Assembly: GCA_040437565.1 (NCBI GenBank) | Contig: JBDOQK010000051.1 | Span: forward strand, 1 to 64,000 | Direction: 5' to 3' | DNA: 64,000 nt | Source of the DNA: Albugo candida | Lineage: Eukaryota > Oomycota > Peronosporomycetes > Albuginales | Part shown: positions 34,043 to 46,800 of the stretch, one piece after another | How positions within the stretch are numbered: the stretch's first letter is position 1 | Layout of the letters: every line of letters begins with the position of its first letter | Notes under the pieces: generated by a model | Database searches by the model: none | Told to the model about the DNA's origin: nothing | The model's input: the letters and a program-made list of their open reading frames with translations, nothing else | Made by a program: the position numbers and the translations under genes

Positions 34043-34266
34043 TGTGTCGAAGAAGGAAGAGAGCCTACTAACGAAACGTACGGATGCAACTGACGGTACA
34101 ACCTTTTTATTCTACTATCTGCATATAATAGACAAGGCGTTAGAACTACAATCAATCGATTGGTAAGGAGCTTACGGAGCGTTAGCAGTTAGGAACACGC
34201 AATTTTGTGAGTTGTAGGTAGGTATGATATAAATGACAGTATCTCTTCTTTAGATTTTTTATCACA
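34043..34266 (+). repeat. Right LTR of the copia fossil
   Basis: Begins TGTGTCGAAG, ends TTTATCACA; the TG...CA ends are the usual LTR limits. Confidence 0.85.
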
Positions 34267-35588
34267 GTGCGAACTATTTTTGAGCACATCCTTCATTGTC
34301 TTCAACGCTAACAATTATAAAAAAAACTCTTTCCCCGATGAATTATTACGACGTACACGTACTTAGTAAGAAAGCTCTCTCTCAGCCGTGAGAAATAGTA
34401 TTCATTAACCCTCTACCTGGAAATCTATCGAAGCTTCCGAAATAAGCGCAACTACAACTACTTTGGCTGGTATTCAAAGTATGCATGGTACCATCATTAT
34501 TTGATGACCAGTGAAACGCATATCTCATAATATTCTCATCTCATATGGATCAGGGAAGCAGAACTAGAAAAAAAGTGAATGGTTTCATCGTCTATCCTTT
34601 TTCTCCATCAATATGAGTTTTGAATTGCCCTATTCAAATAATGAACTCTTTAAGGGGTGAATTTCGTTAAACTAGAAATCCTGCTGGGTAACACACTATT
34701 GGTTGACGCATCATGGCCACCGTGATGATGTGAAAGCTACTCAATAGAATTCGGCCCAATTGCGGTTTCTGTAATAGACCATTGGAAGTAACACTGCTTT
34801 GTCGCTAAGAAGAAAAGTAAGCCCCAATAGTGCTCAGGACATCAAATGTCCCCGTTTGGAGCTCGTGTCCAATTCGAAAGTTTCTTGCCTGAATAAAAAG
34901 ACAACACAAAACACTCAATTTTGTGGACCTCCCAAAAAAAAAACAGTTTATTCATTACAAATTCAGAATTTGCGACCTTTGGAGCGATGCTACTCTAGAC
35001 ACCTCTATTACGAAACTGAATAGGGTACGAAGATCTCTCTCACGTAATGCGAAATGATCGAANNNNNNNNNNNNNNNNNNNNNNNNNNNNNNNNNNNNNN
35101 NNNNNNNNNNNNNNNNNNNNNNNNNNNNNNNNNNNNNNNNNNNNNNNNNNNNNNNNNNNNNNGTTGACGCATCATGGCCACCGTGATGATGTGAAAGCTA
35201 CTCAATAGAATTCGGCCCAATTGCGGTTTCTGTAATAGACCATTGGAAGTAACACTGCTTTGTCGCTAAGAAGAAAAGTAAGCCCCAATAGTGCTCAGGA
35301 CATCAAATGTCCCCGTTTGGAGCTCGTGTCCAATTCGAAAGTTTCTTGCCTGAATAAAAAGACAACACAAAACACTCAATTTTGTGGACCTCCCAAAAAA
35401 AAAACAGTTTATTCATTACAAATTCAGAATTTGCGACCTTTGGAGCGATGCTACTCTAGACACCTCTATTACGAAACTGAATAGGGTACGAAGATCTCTC
35501 TCACGTAATGCGAAATGATCGAAAATAGATATACTCTTTTTATCGTGTTATGTTGTAAAGCTCCCACACACAGCTCGATGCGATCCTC
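34267..35588. other. Non-coding stretch with assembly gap and false duplication
   Basis: A 100-N run (35063-35162) is flanked by identical 361-bp blocks, 34702-35062 and 35163-35523, another contig-end artefact. The identical 74-codon frames at 34799 and 35260 are the two faces of this artefact and show no protein family. Nothing else supported. Confidence 0.85.
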
Positions 35589-35867
35589 TTGGTAACTAGT
35601 TGCTTGATGGACTATCTGCAGTCTCATCGGAGAAACCTAAATAATGAGGGTCAGCGACAGTGCCATAATCAACGTGAAGAAGATTACAGTAATAGTCAAC
35701 AACTAGAGGACCAGATCGTTGTGTCTCGAAGAAGAATTCCGGCAGTGAGAGCCTCTGGCTACAAGTATGAGAGTTTCAGGAGTATTTTTTACAATGAGAC
35801 GGAACACAAAGAAAAGGAGATAAATACCATAGAGACACAGCAGGAAGCAATTACACACGAAATGTAG
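35589..35867 (+). CDS. Short hydrophilic reading frame, doubtful
   Basis: 92 codons, rich in Gln, Glu, Asn and Arg (QREEDYSNSQQLEDQIVVS, TEHKEKEINTIETQQE), and after one stop the same frame continues with QYWAQMQKTGAPKSS. The composition is protein-like but no domain is recognisable. It may be the remnant of a coiled-coil gene or of a transposon gag-like protein. Confidence 0.2.
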   Translation: MVTSCLMDYLQSHRRNLNNEGQRQCHNQREEDYSNSQQLEDQIVVSRRRIPAVRASGYKYESFRSIFYNETEHKEKEINTIETQQEAITHEM

Positions 35868-35899
35868 CAATACTGGGCTCAAATGCAGAAAACCGGTGC

Positions 35900-38800
35900 C
35901 CCAAAATCGAGCTAATAAGAAGCAAACCCACCTAGCGACGGAGCCTGAGAAGATTTTAGTATTGGATCGCTGAATCCAGCAAGATCTGTTTAGAGCCCAT
36001 TTCTTGGGGCAAATAAGTTGTGTTGTAGGTGAACTTTCAAGAAACTATGAAGGAGATCAAAGGAATTAGCAGATGTACATGGTTTGTACAAATGCGGAAA
36101 TGAATTGATTTCATGTATGGTGAATCCGCCAAGTGCACAGACTTGTTGAAATAAAAATATGATGTACTGTACATCGAATCCTTGCAACCCATCCTTACGA
36201 TCGTGCTAAAGCACTCACCATAGGACTCATTTTCCGTGGCTACATCTATACAATCGAGAGAGGCATCTTGATTACCGGCTTTGATTCAACACAATGATCA
36301 AACATGCTGGCTTTCTTGATCGTATTGCTTCTCTCGTGATCAATATTCCGAGTACAGGACAGGATAAACTAAGTTTTGGACTCAGAATTGGTACTCCGAT
36401 TTTGATGGAAAGTGCGCCAACCAGGTGTTACAACCACACATTGCTTCCACATCCACACTTCCGGATATGGATTCCCTTAGCAGTATCAACCAAGAGATCT
36501 CACTATCGTCGTTTGTTTGGATTGATCAGGACCGCGTCTTGCAGCTTGTTCCGATCTAGCATTTCTGTCAAAGTGATCTTTTAGCGCTAGTTATAAGTTC
36601 TCTTGTGGATCGCTGATCGCTGACCACTTCATAGAAATCAAAATGGTGAGTAGATTCGGCGCTCTCGCTCAATTTTTTAAAAATTGAAATCTATAGATTA
36701 CACTTATCGTCATATAGCGCATACGCTGACACAATCGCGAGATGATACAATCACATTATGCTCAAAGCTTACTTGGCCGCAGTCACGCACAGCGAACTCG
36801 TAGATTGATGACGATTCGAATAGGCTTTTAACAGTTTGTTCCTAATCAAGCAATTAGGAAGGGAACATAGGAGAAAGGAAAAAGGCTTATTCGATGCAAT
36901 TTATTTTCTATAAAGACGCTTCGACCATCGCAAGCTGTTGCATGATCGATACCGACCATGGAGCTCTGACTTCTTCAATATTTCCACAAATTCGTCTATC
37001 CAACTTTTCTACGGAATTGTGTTACTCAACATAATCTGTTACAAGTTCGTTACACGTAGTCGTTGCTGACTTTCTAGTTTCAAAATTCTAGTTTGAAGCC
37101 GTGCATCACCTTCGTGGAGACAGTCATTTTGAGCTTTGAGTTCCTGGAGCTCACCGCAACTTCGCTGTTGTTGCTGTGCTACTTCCGTGCGGGTCGCTAC
37201 TTCCTGACAAATTTTACTTTCGGCCAAAAATCCTTTTCCCCAGACAATTTCTATTGATTGTATCAACATCGGATTCATTATTTTAGAGAACTGTTAGCGT
37301 TGCAGCAATTTGACTCGATGAAGTGTTGCGTGAGCTGAAGGTGTTGACATTCTGCGGCTCATTTGATATACCATGACTCAATATAAGACGAGATCTGAAT
37401 CAAATCAAATGAGTGGACCATGGAGTATTAATCGGCAGCGCTCTTGGTACCGTTTCCAACGCCCATTCTTCATACATGCACCAGCTTGCTCCATTCTGAT
37501 GAAAAAGGAATGTCCGCAACACTGGACAATAGTAACAAGTTATGGAGATAATCAAGAAATATGATGCATGAGCAGATAACTCGTCAACGTGCCTTCGTTT
37601 ACGTTATTAGTCATCTCAACGGAATGTCTATTCTTTGGCCGACACGAATTCTGCGCGCCGGCACAAAAATAGTTCTCTGCCAGAGGAGATAATTACGAAA
37701 ATCATCGCTGACTCTGAACTGAGTCTAGTATGAATGTGTTAATTTGTTTTGGCACAACGTATCCTCAATATGTCTCATGCTGTCTATTTGAGCCGAAACA
37801 TTACCATTTTACTAAAGAAGGACATGCAGGATAGTCACGATATTATGCGAGAAGTCTGGCTTGTTGTAAAGGGAAGGTTTCTTTGAAGCTGGCGCGGATA
37901 TTATAGCAAATTCCATTGAAGGGGGCAGTGTCACTGCACCGAGAGTAATAGCTTTTGGCAAAAGTTTGGAATAAAGGAACCGTTGTAGAAATTATATTGT
38001 TCTCCGTAATAATTGAAGAAAACATAAATTCGTTCAGCAAATTTATATATTTGATGGATCATTCTTATCTTGTGCTGCGGACTTGGACCGAAAAAACTTG
38101 TTGTGGCATCAAGTGTCGCCAATCCTGCTTAATCTCCTCTTCTTTCCTTGCTTGATTGGATGTTCTTCTTGCTTGCCAAGGCAGATGTCCCTTTCAGCCG
38201 CGTCGATGGTGGTGATAGCACGTCCTGCGTTTGTCTCCATCTATTTCGGCGATTTAACGCAATCTCCTGCCTTCGAAACGACTGCTGGAGCTGGTGCTTT
38301 TATTGCGTCCAGACGTGTGTGAAAGTCGAGCTTGACGTGTTAAACGAATTATCTCCTCAGACGTTAGATTATCCTTAAAACAATCTTGATCTGGATATTG
38401 CACTACAAGGAGTAGAGCCGGGTACAAAATTGCTAGTAGCGTATCGTTCGTCATTCAGAGGGATAAATGACTGATTCTGCAGCAACTCACCGTAATTGTA
38501 CTCCTTCTAGGTAACGCATAGAGATGAAGGGCTCGGATTCGATAAGTCGAGTATTTTTCGTACATGTTCGAGATAAGAGCTGCGTTCTTTGTTGGGGGTT
38601 CGTGTGGACGCACCACGCGAAAACAAGGTAAATATTTAGACTAGAGTTGGAAGTGTTGCTCTTTGTGCATTGCACAGCTTTCTCGTACTGGATTATACGC
38701 CACAACCCTACCACTAGCTCTATAACGTGGAGTTGTCGTTTTCCTATATCCGACGGATGAAAGAAAACAGTGGCAATCAGATAAAAATTCGTTGTTGAGG

Positions 38801-39121
38801 CTGCTACAACACTTTATAGTTGCCATCGGTGCGAGCTAAAAACTCGACAATAAGTCACTTAGAGTCGCCTCAACGATGTCGGTGTTTTCATCGACTCTCT
38901 TTCCGGACATTTGACCTTCCTTATCCCTCCGCTGACTCGAACTGATCATCGTGAATGCGATGACCCCATCCAAGGAACAGCAATATCTGTATTCTTCTGA
39001 CTTCGTCCAATCTGAAATGTTGAGTTGAAAGTGAATAGAAAACTGGGTTATCGAAATTCGCAAGGATCCAGTGCAAGACACTTATAACCAGCACGTTCAA
39101 TCGGTGGAGAAGAATTCTTTC
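35900..39121. other. Gene-poor stretch with weak minus-strand coding traces
   Basis: The best piece is 37278-37039 (minus, ATG, 79 codons) with heptad-like ATRTEVAQQQQRSCGELQEL and LQTRILKLESQQ. Other minus-strand traces: HKIRMIHQIYKFAERIYVF at ~38060, NLTSEEIIRLTRQARLS at ~38370, and QLNISDWTKSEEYRYCCSLD at ~39010. Their order on one strand suggests one or more decayed genes, but frames change too often to model. Nothing recognisable by family. Confidence 0.35.
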
Positions 39122-39130
39122 TCTTAGATT

Positions 39131-41336
39131 AAGGGAACTCCTAGACTCATCTCGCTTTTTCCTAAACTCAATCCATGCATTTTTTAGCCAATCACATTTG
39201 ATTTTTTTTAATCAATCACTCTTGATCGTTTTAACCAATCACGAACAGCAACGTCGAAATCGACCGTCAATAATCTATCTTCCCGCGAAATGTCTATCAC
39301 AAGCCTCCTGGACTTGACGTGGATCTCTCGAGGACGGTGAACAAGCAATTATAATTGCGGCACTCTCTGACGGCTTTCCAGTGAAAATTGCACGATCCAG
39401 GATAGTCGAAAACCGTGCTGAGAACGAAGTGCGAGTAAACCGTTTTAATTTCAAGAATCCTGGTAGTCATCACGACCCGGATCGCTCCGAAAACGCAAGG
39501 AAACGAAGCCATAGCTGCTTTAACTGTCCTTTCCAAGTCACTTCGAAGCGCAGGGAGCCAGGGCTTGGCAGTAGAAGATAGATAATGTTACTCACAACGA
39601 TGACATTGTGAACCTTAGTGCATATTCCTCGGTGTGCAGGCTTGGAAATACTGTACGTTAGCGGATAGCTTCACTTCAAAATGCTGCTGTCTCTCCAGAA
39701 CAATCTTATCAATGCTTCAATCAAGTGTTCAATCCTTCTGCGTTACAGCAAAAGATGTGGATAACATCACGCAAGATTTACGCAGGGAGGATTTTTGCTG
39801 GGCGCACACCTTTAGAAGCTTTACTAGATAAATTCTTGCTAAGTCCCCATCCAGAGTTACATTGTGTGCGAAGAAATGAAAAAAAAACAATTGACTGCTC
39901 TTTCGGTTATCCCTAACTCCAGCAAAGAAACTAGCGAGCATATCTGTGCAAACAACATCTGTATTTAAACTGCACATACAAGATTAACCATCTTAACTTG
40001 CCCTATGTTGTATGGTGTAGGCATTGCATCAAGCAATGTTTCTTTTACCCTACTATATTGTTTCTGGACAGGAGAAAGAGAGCAGAATTACACTTGGCAT
40101 TAAATCCTTTCCAGTCAATTTTTCATGTAGCTACATTTGAAAACTTGTTGTTTGTCACGGATCGGGAAGTTGCGCTCCTGAACGCCATTGGGAATGTATT
40201 CCCTGCAAGCCAAAGTTTGATCTGCAAAAAGCACATCTGGACTAATTTGGTTACTAATTTACAAAACAATCGAAATATTACTGTGGGGGAAAGCTGGGAC
40301 ACGTTTACATCAAATTGGAGGAAGCTAAAATGGAATCACCAAACTTGGAGGATTACAAAACAATTTAGAAAAAATGCACGATCTATACTCGCCACATATC
40401 ATGCACTATCTTGAACGAGCATGGTTAGCATACAAAGAGACGGTTCGTGTTTATATCTTATTTTCATTATTATCAACCTGCTATCCTAACTGAAACTTGA
40501 TTCATCTTTTGTAGTTTGTTTGTGAATGGACCAACCATGTAAAGCACTTTGGTCAAACTTCTAGCTCACGAGCAGAAGGGATGCATGCAAATAAAAAAAT
40601 AAATCGGTAAAAATCCAGGAGATTTTCTGAATGTTTACAATAGAATCAGGCTTTCTTGTGCAAATCAATTCAAGAAAATTCAAAATGCCAATGCAATTAA
40701 ATCCAGCTGCGTGGACCCAAAAACATTTGGAAATCCAATATGGCATGGATTTCGACGAGAGATATCGAAGCATGCATTGAATATAGCCCGCAAACAGTAT
40801 CAATTAGTCTGAAACAACAATAGGGAATTATCAAAGACCACTTGCACCGGTGTACATCAACAGACCCTGGGCATACCATGAGAAAATTGATTTAATCAGC
40901 TAATTCAACACAACGCACCACTTGCAAAAGAAGATTTTGACTCAAAATGGTGGATCAAGCAGGAAATCCCCATCAACCTATCATTGCCAATCTACAACAT
41001 CAATCAAGAAAATCAGAAAAATTTTGACTTGCTAGCTTGGGAGCTACCTCATCAGCAATTTCATATTTACAATTCAATTTGTGAACAATTCAACACAAAC
41101 ACAACTATCCAAGATCCTCTAACAATCAGGGGAAGAGGCAGGAAATCATGTTCTCGGAATTATTCTTTTAAGTATGTCCAGGCAGAAAATCAAGATCGGA
41201 TTTCAGGTTGCGTCTTGCATCAAGTTCCACTTCTAATCAATCAAAAATGACAAATTAAGAATATCAAATATGATTGGATAAAAAATGCATGGGGTGAGTT
41301 TAGGAAAAAGCGAGGGTGAGCCTAGGAATTTCCAAG
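39131..41336 (+). mobile_element. Second Mutator-like element with long terminal inverted repeats
   Basis: The left end (39131-39183) and the complement of the right end (41284-41336) share a ~53-bp inverted repeat with ~85 percent identity, including CTTTTTCCTAAACTCA and CCATGCATTTTTT. Nine-base flanks TCTTAGATT (39122-39130) and ATTTAGATT (41337-41345) agree at seven positions, as an aged MULE target duplication would. The plus-strand transposase is in pieces: 39381-39581 (basic/zinc-binding N-terminal part), LLDKFLLSPHPELHCVRRNE at ~39820, the DDE part at 39998-40414 (FVTDREVALLNAIGNVFPAS, CKKHIWTNLVTNLQNN), a zinc-knuckle region near 40520-40600 (EWTNHVKHFGQTS) and a C-terminal tail near 41120 (RGRGRKSCSRNYSFKYVQ). 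Confidence 0.85.
39998..40414 (+). pseudogene. MULE transposase core fragment
   Basis: 138 codons holding the second catalytic region of a MULE transposase: FVTDREVALLNAIGNVFP corresponds to the family's D-x-E-x-A-L-x-x-A-I motif and CKKHIWTNLVTN to the C-x-x-H-x-x-x-N motif (normally CxWHINKNV). The first catalytic Asp region lies upstream in another frame, so the gene is broken. Confidence 0.75.
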
Positions 41337-41459
41337 ATTTAGATTTTCGAAATGCTTATGCAGCAAAATTAGTCGTACGTAATACTCTTTGGGTCGACCT
41401 TTCTTATTTATAATAACTGACGAGTTATTAAGTAGGAAAAAACAATCTCCGAATGTATG

Positions 41460-43535
41460 TGCCCGTGAGTGTAGTATTCAGCGGTGAGGCAGTTCATGTC
41501 CATCAGGATTGAATTTGGTTGGTACGCATCGGTGAGAACGATAATATTTGACGGGCATATCCCACCGATTTACCACTTAACCCTTTGCGAAAAATATCCA
41601 TATACCGCTGAGATTCTCGATACACACTGACTGAATCCAATGCTTTTGGCACCATGTCTTTCATTCCAGTCCATGACTAATTGCAGTGTTTTCGTGCGTA
41701 CCGCTCGGCAGAGATATAAATGTTCTCAATGTAGTTGAGTTTACAATAAAAGTTTGGATAAAATATTATTATGTGGCCGGAACCAACACTAAGCTCTTCT
41801 AACATGCATTTCTGGTGGATAAAGTCCGGTTGATTTCCATGATTTTTCTGGCACAGCAGTCTAGTTCGGTTGGAGAACATTTCATGTGACAGTCAAGTGT
41901 AAGGCCTGCGCGCCAAAGTCCTTGTTCTTCAAGGAAAAAAATTGATACCCTTTTCTTTGCGACGAAGTTTTCAATTGCAAGATTTCTGGACACACCAATT
42001 CCTGGTAATTTCCATTTCCCCGAGTCGTTAATCGCATCAGATGTTGTTTGGTAAAGGGCCCAGGTTCATGCGGTTTGCACAGAGCGCATCATCAGCAAAG
42101 GCAGCATGATTGTTGGACTTGTCAAAGGCAAAGAGAGCCTGCATGCCTGATAATTGTGCCTCAAGATGGGGATTGCTCGATCCAACACCTGGCTGTAGAG
42201 ATCCATTTCCTGCACCATCCGTCGTGCTCAATTCTAGGGTGCGTGATCACACATGCTTGTTCTGGAAGCGTCGGAAATTAATCTTTTTTATCTTGGTCCT
42301 GGGCGAGGCACCCCGAAATTGGACAAAGGAAGTTACTGCCATGAATGTATCTCCATTGGCTTTTTTTGCGCAACGGTTGTTCTCTACCCAGCATTCAAAG
42401 GCGCTACAACCCATCATTGGAAGCAAACGTACTTTCATCATGGGTCACCAGAAGAAGAGGCTGGATATTCGCTGCTAGCCATATTACATCATCTTGGTTA
42501 TTCTCCAAATTCTCATTTTTTGCAGGAAAAACAGACATGCGAGCATCAAGTTTATCAAATCTGAACAGAAACTTTAGGCGATACTCAATAACATCTTCTC
42601 CTTCAGATCAATCTATATAAATCCCCTTCGCAACTTCGTGGTAGGTTGTGTCCAAGGACTTTAGCCAGCGCGTCATCGTTCGTTCCGATATTTTTGGGCA
42701 AGGAGCGTAGCCTAACTCGGGGAGGGTTTCTCCATTCGTGTGTTTTGTCAAGTTTTCAATTTCGACATTGAACTTATTTGCACGGGGGTATTATTGCAGG
42801 GTAATGGTACAGTCAGTCCTCGTCTTGAAGAAAATTTGATCGCTTGGCGCGTTTCCCTTCCTTCGACCGGGGCAGAGAATCGTGTTTCAAAACATTCTAG
42901 CTCATGCCCGCATTGATCGAGAAAAGTAAACCCCTCTTCCTGCTACATATTAGATAAAGGAACTTGCCGCTTTCTCGTTTCTTTCTATTTGGAGTAGTCG
43001 AAAGTACCCGAGAAGCACTGCTTCACACGCATGTGCTGCATTTTTCTTCCCGTTTGGCTTCCCATTAGGTTTTTGCGATTTTCAAATGGTTTTGTCCACT
43101 CAGTAAACTCGTATTTACCGCTTTCATCATCCAAGTCTGCATCATTTGCGTTATCCACATCTTCTTCAGCACCAACTTCTGTAAACATTGGTTTCAGCGT
43201 TCAGTATTCAGTCAACGGTTTGTTGCCTCTCGCAGCATCGTTCACCATTGCTTTCTTTCGACTTTGTGTGCGTGACCAATTTCCCAGATACCGCACTGGT
43301 CGGTTGCTCTCGTTGGTCAGCATTGGAGGTAAAGCTCTCTCAACATTCTCAAAAATCATGTCATCATCTTCCGATTCATTTTCGTTCTCCATCTGGAATT
43401 CATTTTCACTGCAGGCGATGCTACTTTCAAATTCATGCACATCCCCATGTACTTCAATTTTTTGCTTCTTGCTCTCTGCAGCATGTATTGATGCCATGTA
43501 CAAGTGTCTCTTTTGTTTTTTTAGACGTGGCATGG
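41460..43535 (-). mobile_element. DDE-transposase DNA element, broken
   Basis: Minus strand, start near 43533 (ATG; MPRLKKQKRHLYMASIHAAE), an acidic N-terminal part (43533-43201, then 43188-42985 with GAEEDVDNANDADLDDES), weak middle segments (42441-42247 GDTFMAVTSFVQFRGA; 42231-42037), and a recognisable end: KCMLEELSVGSGHIIIFYPN...CKLNYIENIY near 41740-41820, then DMVPKALDSVSVYR and RYMDIFRKGLSGKSVGYA down to ~41530. The block GHxxIFYPxFxCxLNxIE, followed by VPKALxSV and RYMDxYRxGLxG, is the C-terminal signature of a DDE transposase family common in fungi and oomycetes. Several frame breaks. I could not find its terminal inverted repeats; limits are approximate. Confidence 0.65.
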
Positions 43536-43889
43536 TTACTTTGGGGATCTATAATTGCAAAAATTATACGGAGGGCGGCATGAACTCCTGATGTAATATC
43601 CACAAATCTTGTCCATAAAGCACATCCTACTTTATGGATCCTCTAATTGTGCCTTACGGAACCCCTAAAGATCCTGGCGATCAAATAACCAACCTACATA
43701 CACTACTCCTAATCGGCTAACAAAACCGGTTATTGGCCCTTTAGAAGTATAGAATGCATAAAATTGAAATTTTGAAATTTGGCCGCAGAGGGGGAGGTGT
43801 CGTTTATAAGTGTCTTGTACTATAGCTTAGTTGAAGGTGTCTATATTACTAGAATTAGACTAATTGACTTCTCTAGTTGCCTAGCCTGT
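43536..43889. other. Spacer between the DDE element and the LINE
   Basis: No coding sequence; likely holds the 5' end of the DDE element and the 3' end of the LINE, neither of which I could delimit. Confidence 0.3.
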
Positions 43890-43899
43890 CTCAAATAAC

Positions 43900-46800
43900 A
43901 TATATACATATAGAAAACCTTTCGTGAAATACCTCTGAGAGATGATAATATGTCTTTTCGTTGATAATCTCGTATCGTAGTAGCCTTAGCACCCTTAATA
44001 CGAGACTGTGTCCAGCTTGTAAATGTTGTAAAGTTGGCAAAGATGTAAAGTTGTAAAAATGTTTCAAAAGTACCGTGGTATGCGAATTCGTGTGCTCCAC
44101 ACTACGGTGAGCATAACCAGCCAACTAGGACTAAGATCCGAGTTGCACTTGCCTTCACTCTCGCCTGTGCTGGACCCGTGGCAATGATCTTCGACTTCTG
44201 AAAAATCCACCAAATGATCCTTGCGTTGCGAGTTGATCCAGCACCTTTGCAAGCCGAATGCGTTCCTCTTGGTCGTAACAATGTCTTCGAAAGTACCGAA
44301 CGTGCGCACTAAACGTGGTGTAGATCACGATAATTGCTGGAACTGTCGGAGTTGATGATTGTGATCGAACAAACGACGATTCCGATCTATCCAGACGAAG
44401 TGCAGTGTCACCGCCTGCAATGCAAGCCATAATCTGATATAATTTCTAAATATTCTTTCCAATCCGACCGTAGTGTTGGTACGATTGCACATGCAATATG
44501 CGTCCAACGTGGTCGTGATGAGATGAGTTGATCCCAACTAGGTAGTAGCTCCGTCCACAATTGTGCCGTTACTTCGCTCTTTAGAAAGAGATGTTGATCG
44601 GATTCCGCTGCTCCACACGAAGGCTGCGTGCACAATATAATGTCGGGCTGCATATCCTTTAAAAACCAGAAACAAGATCGAAATGGCAACATTCGAAAGG
44701 CTAGACGAAGCTGTAAATCTTCGTAAATTGGTAATACACGTTTCCGGAGATGCCGTGATGTAGCCATAAATGTTCCGACTCGTTTGGTATCCAGTGCGTC
44801 CGATCTCTCCCGTGATGACCAATGTGTCGACATCGGATGACTCTTGATTGGTTCGGGAGGTTTTCAGACGATTCGTGAGAGTTGGGAGCGTGCACTAGAA
44901 GAAAAATAATGTTTCCTTTCCTTGCTTTTTACTCCCACATAAAATACTCTGCCACTTGAGGTTGGTGTAATCTAAGTGATGAGACCAGTCGTCGAGTGGA
45001 TACGCTGGAGAATTTGAGTGGTTTCAATGTAAAGTAGACTCAGCAACTTTTCTTCAGCCATATCTGATGTATTTAGCTCTTCGTCGTTGTAATAGTTGGC
45101 GACAAAATCTTCCTTCGTTGGCGATGTGTCGCTTTCCCGAAAAAAGTCTTGCAGACTTCGAAAGTCGAAAAGTGTAGCAAACGTTTTTCGAAATGTTCGA
45201 TATGGTTCGTCCACCATGCCAAGATTGTACCAAACGTTCTGTGTACTCGGATTACGAGTAGCAGCTTCGTAATGTAACTTTTGGTCGCAGTGAAACCACA
45301 TCGGTTGTTCCATGTAGTAATGAAGGCGTTGTGAAACATTCAAATCGGATATTGTAATGCTCCAATCCATCTCATACCACATTTAAATGCGTGTTTCCAC
45401 TATGACGATATGCTCCCCCATTTTGAACAATTTTCCCATGTCAATTTGGTGCGATGGGGAATATATCCATCGGCTTGCGGGGTCCAAAGGAAGGTTGGAT
45501 AAGTTGTAATAATTCCGTCGAAGCAGTTGTCCAATTCGCAGATATAATTGTTGACGCATCGGATGCGAACTGATGAAGGAATTAAATACGTTGTAGCTTT
45601 AGTCGTCCCACCAAAAAAGGAACCTGTAGTCCACCATCTTGTAGGTGAAGATATAAAAAAATTTAGCTGAGTAGGTGAACATGTTTTGAATCTTTTTTGT
45701 GTTGCCGACCAAGCACAAAAAAGATTTAACATCGATTGCCACTGTGAGATAGTCACTCCTGGTATGTCGACGTGAATTGTATAATTCCACAGACGTGACA
45801 AAATCGTCGTCTGCGCAACCAGTAGTCGACCACGAACAGTTCTTGCTCGTCGAAACCATACGCCAAACCCATTGTAAAAACGCTTGTCGAGAGTTGAATG
45901 AATCATCGAATGAGTTGGTTTCTGGCCGAACGGAATACCCAAATACTTGACCGAATCCTCCGGACCCATTATGGTCAAATTGGGAATACGTGGGCACGGC
46001 TTGGTCCGATTCAGCGAGAACAAAGATGATTTACTCAAGTTGATTTTCGCACCCGATCCATCGCAAATAGACTTGGACGAGTTCGAGTTGGGTCAAAACA
46101 CCATTTGATGTCTCTGAAAGCAATGTCGAATCGTCCGCAAAAAATAATCCAGTTGCGACAGTCGTGCCATTAATCCAAATTCCATGTTCTTCATGTTGAC
46201 GAAGTAAANNNNNNNNNNNNNNNNNNNNNNNNNNNNNNNNNNNNNNNNNNNNNNNNNNNNNNNNNNNNNNNNNNNNNNNNNNNNNNNNNNNNNNNNNNNN
46301 NNNNNNNNCGCCAACACTTTTGAAAGTACTTTTACATCGACACAAAGCAGTGCGATCGGTCGATAGTTGCCAGGATCACCTCGTGATCCTTTCTCGTATA
46401 AAAGTGTGATTGCTGAGTGAGGTTGTGATCGAAGAAAAATTCCTCTTTCCAGCTGATATTCGAACACGATCTTCAGACACTCGCCAAACGTTTCCGGATC
46501 AAGCTGATAAAATGCAGCTGGTGGTCCATCCATATCTGGAGAAGAACTACCCCGCATATGCTTGATCGCTTCCGCCATCGGTCGTACTTAAGGGAGTTGA
46601 GAGACGGTCTTGCTCTGCAGGCAAGGAAAACGTGAATCGAATCGAGCAACTTTTTTTGCTTTCTTTCACTTGGAACATTTGAGTCGGTATCAGAGCTATA
46701 AAAAGAGCCCATGACACCACCCCAATGATCTCTGAATTCGTCAATAATCTCCCTCGGGTTCGATGTCACGATACCACATTTTTTTGTAACATTTTCGATC

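Larger units (their letters stand above)
30133..34266 (+). mobile_element. Ty1/copia LTR retrotransposon, broken fossil
   Basis: Two direct LTRs, 30133-30354 (222 bp) and 34043-34266 (224 bp), both starting with the TCGAAGAAGGA block near the 5' end and ending in TTATCACA. Between them, in copia order: a gag region with a CCHC-like knuckle near 31390, a weakly readable protease/integrase part, reverse transcriptase near 32.6-33.0 kb (RLRARLVARPKAI, LTFAAVTD), RNase H near 33.5-33.7 kb (RSYSDADFAVDKANYKSLNG) and the terminal ADLTTKA motif near 33.9 kb. It is heavily broken (well over ten interruptions). The LTRs differ at roughly a fifth to a quarter of positions by eye, so the insertion is old. 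No clear target duplication. Confidence 0.85.

Noticed and set aside
34799-35484. Apparent tandem pair of identical 74-codon genes
   Set aside because: They sit in the two identical blocks on either side of an N run, so they are one sequence shown twice, and the product looks like nothing known.
43031-43591. 186- and 131-codon plus-strand frames
   Set aside because: Antisense to the acidic N-terminal part of the DDE element, which joins in order to transposase motifs on the minus strand.
43720-43770. Short palindrome AACCGGTT and nearby repeats as possible terminus of the DDE element
   Set aside because: No matching inverted copy was found near 41.3-41.5 kb.
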